Origin: Ophiostoma sp. CBS 140.51
Lineage: Eukaryota; Ascomycota; Sordariomycetes; Ophiostomatales; Ophiostomataceae
NCBI GenBank assembly: GCA_029298735.1
Contig: JANSLP010000332.1
Coordinates: 1-35,099 of the forward strand
Reading direction: 5' to 3'
DNA length: 35,099 nt
Shown here: piece after piece, positions 1 through 10,334 of the stretch
Numbering within the stretch: the first letter of the stretch is position 1
How the letters are laid out: the number at the start of each line of letters is the position of its first letter
Position numbers and translations under genes: made by a program
The notes under the pieces: generated by a model
Told to the model about the DNA's origin: nothing
The model's input: only the letters and a program-made list of their open reading frames with translations
Database searches by the model: none

Positions 1-181
1 ATTTTGATTTTTTTATTTTTTCTGACAATAAAGCTATAAATTAAAAAAACACTAACAAACTCATTAACAAACTCATTAACACTTTTATAAGAAAAAAAAA
101 ATCCCTAACATAAATTCTCGGTGTTATTACATATATAGCACATAAAATCCATACATTGTCTGTCTTCACACGTTCGCCTCG
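1..181. other. AT-rich 3' flank of the minus-strand membrane protein gene
   Basis: This short AT-rich stretch lies downstream of the stop of the minus-strand gene at 182-1795 and probably holds its 3' UTR and poly(A) site. A minus-strand AATAAA hexamer is present at 12-17. A perfect 12-bp tandem duplication (AACAAACTCATT, 54-65 and 66-77) sits in the middle. I see no coding potential. Confidence 0.5.
12..17 (-). terminator. Possible poly(A) signal AATAAA for the minus-strand gene
   Basis: Read on the minus strand, TTTATT at 12-17 is the hexamer AATAAA, about 165 nt after the stop codon at 182-184. Fungal poly(A) signals are degenerate and the region is AT-rich, so this is only a candidate. 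Confidence 0.3.
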
Positions 182-1795
182 TCACGATCCCCCGCCTTGG
201 GCATTCTGCTGCAACTGCAACTCCATTGCCTGTTTGGCCAGCTGGACCTGTACACCGGCCAGGACCATAGACACAACGGCAATCAACAGTCCCGCCACGG
301 TCAGGATCAGAACGACCCAGATAGTATACCATAGACGCAGGTCGCGCTGATCGCGCCACAGTGCTCGGAATCCGGTCGGTTGGACACCCTTCATGTGGTC
401 CTGGATGCGGCGCAGGCGATCCTGGAAGATTGGGAAGTCGGCGGCAGCATCGTAAAAAATGCGCCGTTGCGGCCGAGACGAGGGGTCTGTTGACCGACTT
501 GTGGTGTGCCCGCAAAGCTCATCGAGATACGGGTCAGTCTGTCTTTGTCTCGCCTGTCCTGCTTGGCCATGGGAAAAGGCTGCCCGCTGCCGCTCGCTGT
601 TGGCATAAATCGCCCGCGAGCGTTTGTTGGCCCGGAACAACAGGTCGTATGACAAAATCACTTCGCCCAGTAGCTTGGATGCGCTAAAGTCGCGGCAAGG
701 TTGCTCATCCTCGTCGTAAAACCGGGACGTAAGGAGGGTTGTCGACAACAGCGACGCATCAGAGCGATGCAGCTTGGCAAACGAGGGACAGCGAAAGAGG
801 CAGAGCGTTGGTGCGCCCGCGACAGAGCCCGAGGCCGCCGTATCAAAGGCGAGGTGGCCACTAAGAGAGTCGACCCAGACAATCTGGACGCCGGCCATGT
901 CTTTCAGGGCGGCAACATTGAGCTGGGCGACCTCGAGCTGGAGGCCAGTATCGGTGGGTGTACGTCCCCCGTAATCGAAAGGTTGCTGTTGTTGATGGTG
1001 GTGGTGGTGGTAGTGATGTCCGCCATTGTATGACTTCTTTGGGAGCAAGTCTCCAAACGACCGCAAAAGCTCGTCCATGGGTCGACTGGCCGTTTCTGCG
1101 GGGACATGACTGCAGAGAGTCGAACGGCTCTGGAGGGAGATGCGTAGGGCGGGATCAGCAGCATCGGCTTGGCCCGAGGCTAGGGCCGGGCTCGGGCCTA
1201 GGCGCGGGGGCGGCGACGGCGAGGCTGGGGCGGGAATGTACAGCAAAGAGAGCCATCCAACCAGACTGAAAACGAGACTGTGGGCCACTGGATCGTCGCG
1301 AAGGTCATCGCCCTCTCGCAAGATGCTATTATCCTGTAGTCGCTGGATCAACCGGCACAGCGACAGCCCGCCATGCTGGCGCAGGACAGTGGCGACGTTG
1401 TAGCCTAGACGGATGACCTTGCGGATGTTATTGTTATCATTCTCGCCATCGCCTTCTGGCATCGTTGCTGCATAGTCGGGTGCTAGCAAAGCATCCCACT
1501 CGCCTCTCCATTTACCGTCGACCAGATACTGGAGGTGAGAAAGACAGGTTCGTGCTGCAGGAGCATATTTGTCGTTTTTGTCGTCGTCATCGTCGCCATT
1601 TTCATATCCACCGTGGTTGTCGTGAATGTACCGGCCCGAGCAGCGTTCCACATAGCGCACCTCGTCTGGGTCCAAGATGGGCACTGAGAATGCGGTGGGC
1701 CGCTGGAATGACAGATGTCGGGTCACCCACGACTTGCGTCGGTTGGAGCGTGTATTGGCAAGATGGGAGAGGTCGATAAGTTCTTTGTCGGCCAT
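182..1795 (-). CDS. Conserved fungal hypothetical protein with C-terminal transmembrane anchor (537 aa)
   Basis: The frame is open and unspliced over 537 codons. The ATG at 1795 (MADKELIDLSHL) is chosen because it has A at -3 and G at +4; the frame extends eight codons further only through a GTG. Residues about 488-517 form one strongly hydrophobic segment (LWYTIWVVLILTVAGLL...) followed by a short Gln-rich tail, as expected of a tail-anchored or single-pass membrane protein; no N-terminal signal peptide is visible. The block before the anchor, including QIVWVDSLSGHLAFD, SASKLLGEVILSYDLLF and ALWRDQRDLRLWYTIWVV, matches from memory a widespread family of uncharacterised Pezizomycotina proteins. 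A variable middle has a Pro/Ala-rich stretch and a His-then-Gln run, and an Asp run lies near the N-terminus. The function is unknown. It diverges from the reductase gene across a shared region of about 1.3 kb. Confidence 0.82.
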   Translation of the reverse strand: MADKELIDLSHLANTRSNRRKSWVTRHLSFQRPTAFSVPILDPDEVRYVERCSGRYIHDNHGGYENGDDDDDKNDKYAPAARTCLSHLQYLVDGKWRGEWDALLAPDYAATMPEGDGENDNNNIRKVIRLGYNVATVLRQHGGLSLCRLIQRLQDNSILREGDDLRDDPVAHSLVFSLVGWLSLLYIPAPASPSPPPRLGPSPALASGQADAADPALRISLQSRSTLCSHVPAETASRPMDELLRSFGDLLPKKSYNGGHHYHHHHHQQQQPFDYGGRTPTDTGLQLEVAQLNVAALKDMAGVQIVWVDSLSGHLAFDTAASGSVAGAPTLCLFRCPSFAKLHRSDASLLSTTLLTSRFYDEDEQPCRDFSASKLLGEVILSYDLLFRANKRSRAIYANSERQRAAFSHGQAGQARQRQTDPYLDELCGHTTSRSTDPSSRPQRRIFYDAAADFPIFQDRLRRIQDHMKGVQPTGFRALWRDQRDLRLWYTIWVVLILTVAGLLIAVVSMVLAGVQVQLAKQAMELQLQQNAQGGGS

Positions 1796-3139
1796 GATAA
1801 CAATGAGTGATGGAAACACAACGCTATCAAAACCAGAAAACGTGGACTAGAAAACTTTGGACTCTGTAATATAGAATTTGTGACATCAAATGAAATACAA
1901 CTACAAGAATGCCTTGGGCTTTCCTATCTACAAAAAAGGTCATGATCATCAGCCCTGTCGTGGCAAGATAATGTCCACGGCAGCCTGACGAGAGGGAGAA
2001 ATCCTGGCGGTCAAACTGGCAACTGGCCGCCTCGACATGGCTGGACCCGAAGGCCGTTGGCCTAATTCGGGATGCTATGGAGGCTGTGCAAAATTGTGCA
2101 GAATTGGAGAGTGTGAGAGGGAAGAAAAAAGATGTATCGAAGTGCGGACGACTTGCAGAAGAGCGCTACCAGGGTCTTGCGATGAATGACTTGTCTGGGA
2201 CTCGACGAATACAATCCAAGTATTTTTCAGCCTCACAAGTGCACACCTGTTCGGCCTGCTGCTTCCTGGCTGCCAGAAGAGCAAAGAGCAAAACACACCA
2301 CACTTAAATGTAACTGTGATGAGAAGACAAACAGGGCTGCAACACCCCCTCCTTTCTCCTCAGGCAACAACCCGTATCCGTTTGGGCCAGGCTAAAATCC
2401 GAACTGGAGCTTCCATGCAGACTGGCGGCGCAAGAAATGTGAGAAGGGGTGCAAAGGAGGTGCAGAAGAGGTGCAGCAGCCTCACATTGGCGGATGAGGG
2501 TACTCGTGTCTGTCAGGTTTTGCTTTGTCGAGGCTGAGATTTATGTTTTTATTTTATCCATTTTGTACCTTTTGAGTTTGGGTCGGACAAGTACATGTAC
2601 TTTGCACTGTACCCTGTACTACCGGCAAGGGAAAGAACGCGTGCAGCTGTGCGAATGTGCACCCTCGACATTTATTTTCGTTACACCCTTTCTCTTTCTG
2701 TCAGGCGGGGTTTGTTCGGTCGCACCTCCCCATTGGCAAGCACCGGCATACAGACACGATAAACAGTACATTTCCAATGGAGATAGCTCCCAACTTCCAT
2801 CTCTTAACTCCCGGTCATTCAATACCGTGTTTTGCCAAAGCCTTTCCGTTCGCGCCGGTGTTCTGATATATATCTGTCTCGTCGCTGCAGCCGTGCATCT
2901 TGGTGTAAATACTGGCGATGAAGTCATTCAGAATCCAATTCAACAAAACTCAGCCGTTCACAACAAGTCATAACATTAACTCGACGTCTTCCAGATCCTA
3001 CTATTTGCGCCCACATCAACCATCCACAATTGCTACGACCATCACAGCTGCTCCCCGTATTTTCCATCAATTCACACCTGCATCTCCACATCCTAGACGA
3101 TCCTTCTCTTCATACCTTTCACCGCCCGGAGCCTTGACC
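1796..3139. promoter_or_regulatory. Divergent promoter region between the membrane protein and aldo-keto reductase genes
   Basis: About 1.3 kb separates the two divergent start codons, so both promoters should lie here. No ORF looks coding: the short frames lack domain features and overlap each other in all frames. Nearest the reductase there is an A/T core (ATATATAT, 2866-2873) and then a C/A/T-rich stretch with few G (about 2990-3130), typical of a fungal leader. I see no repeat or RNA gene. Confidence 0.55.
2866..2873 (+). promoter_or_regulatory. Possible TATA element of the aldo-keto reductase gene
   Basis: ATATATAT lies 52 nt before the in-frame ATG at 2918 and 274 nt before the ATG at 3140. 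If it sets initiation, the transcript could include the upstream ATG. The call rests only on sequence and distance. Confidence 0.3.
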
Positions 3140-4102
3140 ATGGATATCCCAACCGTGACCCTTCGTGATGGAAATAAAATTCCGCTGGTAAGGCGGCCGT
3201 ACTCAACCGTCACTTGCCACAATAGATCATGGAGCTAACGCATACAGCTCGCTTTCGGCACGGGCACCGCTTGGTACAAGGAGACCGGTGATACTTCCTT
3301 TGATCAACGCCTAGTCGATATCACAAAGACGGCCATTCAGCGTGGCTTTATCCATCTTGACTGCTCCGAAATGTATGGTACCGAAGAAGAGGTTGGCGTC
3401 GCCATTCAAGAGTCGGGGGTCACCCGGGACAAGCTCTTTGTCACTAGCAAAGTAGCTCATAGCATCGATGACATCCCCGGCGCACTCTCCGAGACCCTCC
3501 GCAAGTTGCAGACCGACTATGTCGACCTGTACCTGATTCATACTCCCTTTTTCGCCGAGTCTGATGCCGACTTGCAGCGCGCTTGGGCAGCCATGGAGAA
3601 ACTCAAGAACGAGGGGAAGGCCAAATCGATTGGTGTCAGCAACTATCTTCGCGGCGAGCTGGAGGCCACGCTCAAGACGATCAAGGACCACGCGCCGGCC
3701 ATCAACCAGATCGAGTACCATGCATATCTGCAGCGTGTTAACGGATACGTGCCGTGGATGCGGGAGCAAGGGATCCAGGTGGCTTCGTTCAAAGGTCTGA
3801 CACCGGCCTTTCGGGCACCGGAGGGGCCGTTGAGACAAAAGGACGATGAAGGAGAGAATGTGCTCGACCGCATTGCCGGTCACCACGGCACGACGGCGGC
3901 GGTCGTGCTTTTGGCATGGCTGATCCAGCAACAGATTGTTGCCGTCACGACGACTACTAAGCCGGAACGTCTCGACGAGTATGCACAAGCTCTCAAAGTA
4001 ACGCTGACTCCTGATGAGTTTGACGAGATTACCACCGTTGGCGCTACCTACCACTTCCGCATGGCATGGGGCGAGCGCTTTGCCGACGACGACCGGTCGT
4101 GA
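3140..4102 (+). CDS. Aldo-keto reductase, AKR3C / alpha-keto amide reductase-like (300 aa, two exons)
   Basis: NADPH-dependent reduction of a carbonyl (probably a keto ester, keto amide or aldehyde) is expected; the substrate is not readable from sequence. Exon 1 is 3140-3187 (MDIPTVTLRDGNKIPL) and exon 2 is 3248-4102, joined in phase 0 across a 60-nt intron. The (beta/alpha)8 family's catalytic tetrad is complete: Asp54 and Tyr59 (HLDCSEMYG), Lys84 (FVTSK) and His114 (DLYLIH). The GTGTAWYK start, GKAKSIGVSNY, NQIEYHAYLQ and the cofactor-loop TTTTKPERL all resemble yeast YDL124W-type enzymes, and the length is normal for the family. The ATG at 3140 has an excellent context (GACCATGG). The same frame is open upstream to an ATG at 2918, which would add 74 residues with no Asp or Glu. 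AATAAA hexamers follow about 50 nt after the stop. Confidence 0.93.
3188..3247 (+). other. Intron of the aldo-keto reductase gene (60 nt)
   Basis: The donor is GTAAGG and the acceptor CATACAG, with a GCTAAC branch sequence about 10 nt before the acceptor. Removal joins KIPL to LAFGTGTAWYK in phase 0 and restores the family's N-terminal strand. Unspliced message meets an in-frame stop within the intron. Confidence 0.93.
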
Positions 4103-4690
4103 GACTTCTCACGTGGATTGGCGTATTGGTCTTGGTGATGATCCTGATATAAATAAATAAAATTTCACCTCTTTGAATCGTTTTCGTTCATTTCACATTA
4201 AATTTTTTTTTTAAAAAAGTAAGTGATGTCCATTAATACAAGGCCTTGTACGAGTGATGCTATTCTGTACTGGTATACCTTGGTGAAATTGTGCAAGTTC
4301 TTCATGAAGCGTGAGGGCGTCCTAAGTCTAACCGTTTGCCGTGGTTATCCTTTGGCTAACATCTTTGCCGTCCTTGACATGGTTGCCAAAGGAACATCCT
4401 CACCCTCAAAGAAGCACAATGGACCTAGGATCTCGCTGCGTGTGAAACAAAAAAAAAATCTGTTGCTGATACATCTACACCGTATAACACATCAACAACG
4501 ACGAATCGCATCTTTTGTTGTCTTGTCGTGAGTACACATTTTTTCCTGCTCACGAGGCCCATCGGTTCTTACACAAACTGCGGTACGGCTGTGCGGTTAA
4601 AAGCAAATGGGCAGCCTCGCTGCAGTTTAGAAGGCAAACATCTCGACTGTGTAATTTTAAAATATTTCCTAATCCGGACGAGTTTGTTAT
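4103..4690. other. 3' flank of the reductase gene and start of a gene-free region
   Basis: This stretch holds the reductase 3' UTR, with overlapping AATAAA hexamers at 4152-4157 and 4156-4161, then an uninterrupted T-run with an A-run after it (about 4203-4218). The remainder, to about 4690, is of mixed composition, and its short ORFs show no domain, codon bias or splice pattern. Confidence 0.5.
4152..4161 (+). terminator. Overlapping AATAAA poly(A) signals of the reductase gene
   Basis: Two AATAAA hexamers overlap here, 50 nt after the TGA at 4100-4102. A T-rich stretch follows about 40 nt later, which fits a fungal cleavage and polyadenylation region. Confidence 0.5.
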
Positions 4691-6200
4691 GCGTTAACAG
4701 AGCCGGCTGAGGGGGAAGGAACAAGAACAACAGGATGAACGAGAGAGAAAAACAGGTGCCTAATAAGATAGCGGAGAGCTGAGAAAAAAAGAGAGCCCCA
4801 AAAAGTGAACACAAACAAGCGTCGGCGTTCGATGGCGTGGACCGGCGTGAATGCCTTGCATGCAAGAACGAGAGGAAAAAGGAAACGGCTGTTGGGGTCC
4901 CTAGTTAGCTGGCTGTTCCTCCATCTCGATCGTGTTTGTTCTTCGTTTATTTCCTTCTCGTCTGGCCTTGTGATGCTACCTCTACAGGCACTCAACGAGA
5001 ACAAGTGCTCTTAGCCGGCATTTCATGGCCGGGGCCCTTGTTTCGGGTAGGCCGAGGTGAGGGAAGAGATCACTCAAAGACAACTTGGAAGAAGAAACGA
5101 ATCGGCGTAGAAGCCCGCTAGAAGAAGGAAGAAGAGTAGGAAGAAGGGAAGAAGGGGGAAAGGTGAACAATGCACGCAACACTAGGCAAGGGACCTGGTC
5201 AGAAGGTGAAAAGAAAGTGAGGCTTGCGGTCAAAGAGCGAGGGCGAGTTGGGATCGCGAGTGAAAAGCGATGGAGCAAGGTCAATGGCAATGGCGAAACA
5301 GGAACAGGGCTGCAGGAACAAACGGCCACTAGAAGGGTGATAAAAGAACGAAAAGGAGCCCCCAAACGACACCAAAGGCAACTGAAAACTGCACCAATGT
5401 CCGCTAAAGCCAGATCGAGGTTTCGCCGGGGAGCTAGGCCAGGTCCCGGACAGGGCCAGGGCAGGCCGGGGCTTGGCCTGGTGGCCATCGAAGGCCTAGC
5501 TAGTCAGGCACAAGGATTTGTTGGTGAGATGCTCAGGCCCTCGTCCAGGCCACCAGTATGCGATGACGACGCTCGTTAGCAGCCAGGGAAGACAAAGAAA
5601 TAAAAACGCTGACGAGGGTCGTGCACTAGCTGAGAAGATGCGTAAAAATGCCAATAGAAGCGAAAAGTTGGAGTGGAAAGATGCATCCAGGGGGATGAAA
5701 AGTAAAATTGACAGTTAAAGCAAAATGGGCACTAACAGTAACTAACAATCACCGGCTACGACGCTGACGGGGATCGCAGTCTATTCTCAGCACGGCGCAG
5801 ACAACGATCGCCGGCCGGATTCAACTTGGAAGACGACAATGACGCATGTCGACAGCAAAAGATCTTTGAGAGGAAAAAAAAATAAAAGAGATCCAGAGGG
5901 GCCGAGATAGTAAGGAGAGGGAAATAGAAACACAAAACGAGGCGAGGCAACCAAATGACGACAGACTACAGAGGGGGTTCTAATGGAATGCAGGGAAGTT
6001 GATAGAGGCTCAGAAAGATACGAGAGGAGGGGCTTTGATGACCGAGGATAGATGGCAGGCGAGAACGATGTTTCCATGCACGGATTAACTTTGAAAGAGA
6101 AAACGAGGCAATATCCTGGTTGACCGAGGCTGCGTTGAGTGATCGTTCGTGTTGACAACCTGTGGATGCCGTGATTTGGCTAGGGCGGGAGCTCTCGCGT
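4691..6200. other. Gene-free purine-rich (G/A) block on the plus strand
   Basis: The plus strand is dominated by G and A (repeated GAAGAAG, GGAAAAAGG, GAGAGAG-like runs), so the minus strand is pyrimidine-rich like the leaders of the regulator genes. ORFs on both strands (for example 5085-5579 plus and 4982-5488 minus) merely reflect this skew: charged low-complexity on one strand and Ser/Leu/Pro/Phe on the other. An inverted repeat at 5432-5440 and 5493-5501 encloses a G-rich segment. No gene is supported. Confidence 0.5.
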
Positions 6201-8884
6201 GGTGATCTTTCCTTTGGTCTCTATTTACTGTCTTCATCTTGTTTTTTATGTATATCGTGGTTGTTGATATCATTGTTGATATCATGTTGTTGTTTTTCTT
6301 TTCGTCTTCACGCCTCCTCTATTTAGCCGTATGCAACTCCCCACATCATTCCATCGCCCCCATTAAGCCTGCGTCTTTTGCCTCCCGCTCGACGGTGATA
6401 TGATATCGTCTTAACAGAAAGAACGTAGAGGGGGTGGTCTAGACGGCATACAGCGATGAGAAAGCATGTCCAACACGAAGATCCATCTGCAGCTGAAAGG
6501 AGCTACTGTTCGGCATCTCAGCCGAGCGGCGTTGTGTTGAGCATTGAGGGCATTTTTTTTCAACTTGCACTTATTTTTTCTTGTTCCTGTCTCTGTTCCT
6601 GACCGTTGTCGTCACCCGTCAGCTGTCGTCTGCATTTTTTGTGGGATGTTGTGGGATGGGAGGAAGCACTATCGAGGCAGCAGGCAATGCAAGTCCCAAG
6701 AAGCCAGGACCTGGGCCAGCTTTCGGTTCCCTCATTTTTTTTTCTCTTCGTGTAAAGTGGTTTTCTTTCCCCACCGCCACACACAGACGCACACCCCCGG
6801 ATATTAAAAGTTTATGCAAGCACCCTAGCGTCAACTCCAAGAGTCAGGTCAACCTCTTTATTTTATATTGAAAAAGATAAGTAAAAGAAGAGAGAAATAA
6901 ATGTAGAACAAAAAAAGAAAAAGAAATACGGAGACTGCCAACTGGCTTAATTAATCTATGTGGAATGGATTCCGTTCCGCGGGACAAAGGCAAAATATAT
7001 TAAAACTGTGGGAGCTAAAAAGGTTGACAACCAATATGGCAAGACATGATTGGGAGATTTAGTAATATCAAGATAGAAGACATAACAGACCTCACCGTAA
7101 ACGCAACCCACAACGAGCGTTTTTCATCTATCCGTTTTGTTGTCATCCTTTGTCATTGTCTTGTCAACATTGTCGAACATGCCGTGAGCGGCACCACGGC
7201 ACAAGATACGGCGATGTGCCTAGATTCTCAGCAACAGACTTGTAACCTGAGAGTACGTAGTCTTCTCTCAGTCTGCCTTGGATAGATGACTTTGCATGAT
7301 GTCTGCTTCGCGTGTAAGTCGCTTACGTGCCCCTTTGACGTCTGTGATGTCGTGGGGTTAGAGGCCGTTACTGGATATTACTAGTGACAACTTTTGACTG
7401 TTGTGCATCTTCGTGCAGCGTATGCATGTGTTAGATCGTTTACGATTTACAAACGGCGTGACGAATCACTGGCGCCGGTTTTCTCGTGTTTGCTCTTCTT
7501 TGACGCGGCATATAAGATGCATCTATTAAGATCTCTCCCCTCTTCAGTCTTTCTTCTTTCTGAATTCTTCCTGGATGTCACCCTACGGCCAAACGGGTGG
7601 CGGAGACGCGCGCGTCAAGGGACGGAGGAAGATGCGAATAAGGAAAGAGGTGACTCTGTTTTGTCTGTTTGCAGTCTTCAATCTGCCTCGCTTTCAATGG
7701 GTTTGCTCTATCATGACGTTTCAAGCAGCAGCTTGTACACGCTGCCCATGGCGCCTAGGCTTGCACGTCGTAGTCGTTTCTTGTTTCTTTCTTTCTTCCC
7801 TCCCAGAATGTCGTGCTACGTACTAGCCCTGCTCTTTTGTGCAATGCAAAGAGCAGAAGAAACAAAAGGGTGTGTAAAAGTAAAGGGAAAGGGGAGCAAA
7901 AAGATGAGTTGAAACATCGGTGGACATTTGGTGGCGATGTTTCCTTTTGCTCAGCTCGTCAACAGGTGATAGGTGTACGTACAATGTGAGTGTACAGCCC
8001 GCGGGGAAGGGGTTAAAGAGGAAGAGAAAGAGAAAGAGGGGCCTCCTCTGAGCTCAACCAAGCCAGGTCCTGTCTTGGTTCCCTCCATCAACCATCACCA
8101 CAGCCTCTTTTCTCCCTGAGCTGCCTCTTTTCACCCTCAACTCTACGGCTACCGTGGCTGTGAACCGGCGAAGCTCTCAGGGGCAGGGGAAATCAGAGAC
8201 AGGGGCAGGGCAGCTGTCAGTTGTCCTAGCAAATACACAGCCCAAGAGACTCGCCGGTTCTGAACACGCCATCGAGCAAGTTTGGTTGACAAGCAAGCGG
8301 GAAGGGGAAGGGCAGGTATGGAATACGTCGTTGAGGAACATGTACAGGGACAGAATCAAAACGAATCAATAGCGCATCTCCAGCCAGTCCTGAGCTATGT
8401 CTGGTACGCCCCCTTTCTGGTCCACCACCTTTCTTTTAGTCCATCCTCTCAGCCAATGTTATGTGGTGCTGGATGGCCGACCCTGCAGATGTCCAACAAG
8501 TCACTCTGAGTGACACGTTTTTCTGTGTCTGCCCTCCATCTCTTTCGGACCTTTTCTCACATATACGGGCGCGAGAGAAAACGCAGCCAGAGCAAGGGAC
8601 CGACAATATTGAAAAGCAACAATGGTCGAGACCGAAGACTAAAGACCAAACGCCCCCGTAGTCGACAACCTACCCCGTATACGCTGCCTTTTCCAACGGA
8701 GTCGAGACCTCTGGTCTCTCTCCCGAACAGGGCCCAAACAATGCCAAGAAACAAAAGGCAAAAGACAAAGGGACACACTGCCGGAGCAGGGTTCTATGTG
8801 AGGGCTAGGAGAGGCAAAGAGCAGGGCAAGGAAGGGAAAAAGATCGAGACCCAACCACGATCGTACGGAGAATAAGAAAATATG

Positions 8885-8908
8885 AATAGAAATAGAAATA
8901 GAAATAGA
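8885..8908 (+). repeat. Microsatellite (AATAGA)4
   Basis: Four perfect tandem copies of the hexamer AATAGA occur at the edge of a purine-rich block. It lies in no gene. Confidence 0.9.
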
Positions 8909-10296
8909 CATCTGATTTTGTCTGGACAAGGGACCATTGAGCAATAACCTTGAACAGCCAAACCAGTGAGTCAACACAACGAGTCACAGAACGCAGCGAG
9001 AACAGAGATATTGTCTGTCGTGGAGAGCAACAAAAGGGGGACCACTTGGCGCGGGTGCGGTTTGACAAGTGTTTGCTGGACCATCGATCCATTGTATCAC
9101 ATTGCTCCCCCGACTCCGCAATAGAGGAGTTGTCTCTTCCCCTAGACCATCAGTCTGTTTGATTTTTGTTTAAGAGAACACACAGACGTCGTCAAGAGTA
9201 AAAAAAGTGGTTGTACGGACGACATTGGCTTTGCAGAAGTGTATGCCCGTGACGATAGGCGAATAGAGAAAACCGGAGGACAGCGCCGCCATCGTGCAGT
9301 GAGAAAATGCTGTGTGAGGACGTTGCTCGTAGATATAAAAAGAATGCAGTGCAATCGAGGCACTGCAGATGCGGTTGTGGTTGTGAAAAATGGTTGTGGA
9401 AAGATGTGTCGTGACGCGGTCGGCGCGTGGTGTAAGTGGTTGCGCTGTAGTAGCGCTGTGAGTGTGGTGTTGTTGCACTGTAACTTCAGGCTCAGGTACA
9501 CTTACAGGCACAGCGAATAAAAACGGGGCTACCGGTCGCGCCTGCGGTGGAGGAGGGGTCCTGCGACAGATCTGAGACGGGCTAGCCGACCCCGCGCCCC
9601 GCATGTAGGAGTACTGATATTTCAATGTCTCTTACGTGTCATCCCATGTACCTCTACACAAATAGAGTTGAATCGACGCCTCCACCCGTTGCGGCCGCTG
9701 CCTCCCCTGGCGGTGTCTGCCGGTGGAGCTCCTGCCCTTTTCTCACTTACACGCTCCTCGACCTCCGTATCGCAGATTTGCCCACATTCGCCCACCACAC
9801 ACATGGGCAGCAACGTCTTTTCTCCGTCACAACGCTTCTGGTGGTAACCCCTGCATACTGTGTTTGGTTGTGTGGCCCAATCAGGCACCAGCGACAGTCA
9901 GGCCAGACTCGACCTCAGACGTCCTTCGTCCTTCGTCTTCCTTCTCAGTGGACGTCACCAATAGCCTCTGTTTACGACTTGAAGTATCCAGAATCGCCGT
10001 CTCGACCTCGCCGACATTTTGATTTCCGTCTTCATTTTCACCTGGGCGGTTTTCTCCCTCTTATTCCCCTTCACCTGCCCCCTTCCTCCCCACAGTCTCG
10101 CCTCCGTCTCGGGCCATCACAAAACAAAACGAAACCCGCAAGCCGGCAACTCTGGCTTCCGTACATACGGAGGTGTCGCTGATGTTCGACTAGATGCTAA
10201 TCACTGATAATTCTCCGTTCAAGACCCACGATGGCCTTCGACGGCCTTACGAGCGTCGTGAAAGTCAATTGTGTGTTGAATTGCTGTCTCCGTTTT

Positions 10297-10334
10297 CAAT
10301 TTATTCTTCCCACAACAATTTATTCTTCCCACAA
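10297..10334 (+). repeat. Perfect 19-bp tandem duplication
   Basis: The 19-mer CAATTTATTCTTCCCACAA occurs twice back to back (10297-10315 and 10316-10334) without mismatch. This suggests a recent slippage or duplication in non-coding DNA. Confidence 0.92.

Noticed and set aside
3311..4054. 247-codon minus-strand ORF opposite the aldo-keto reductase
   Set aside because: Antisense shadow of an exon with a complete catalytic tetrad on the plus strand.
4982..5579. Overlapping 164-168 codon ORFs on both strands
   Set aside because: Charged low-complexity on the plus strand and Ser/Leu/Pro on the minus strand, both explained by purine skew; no conserved motif.
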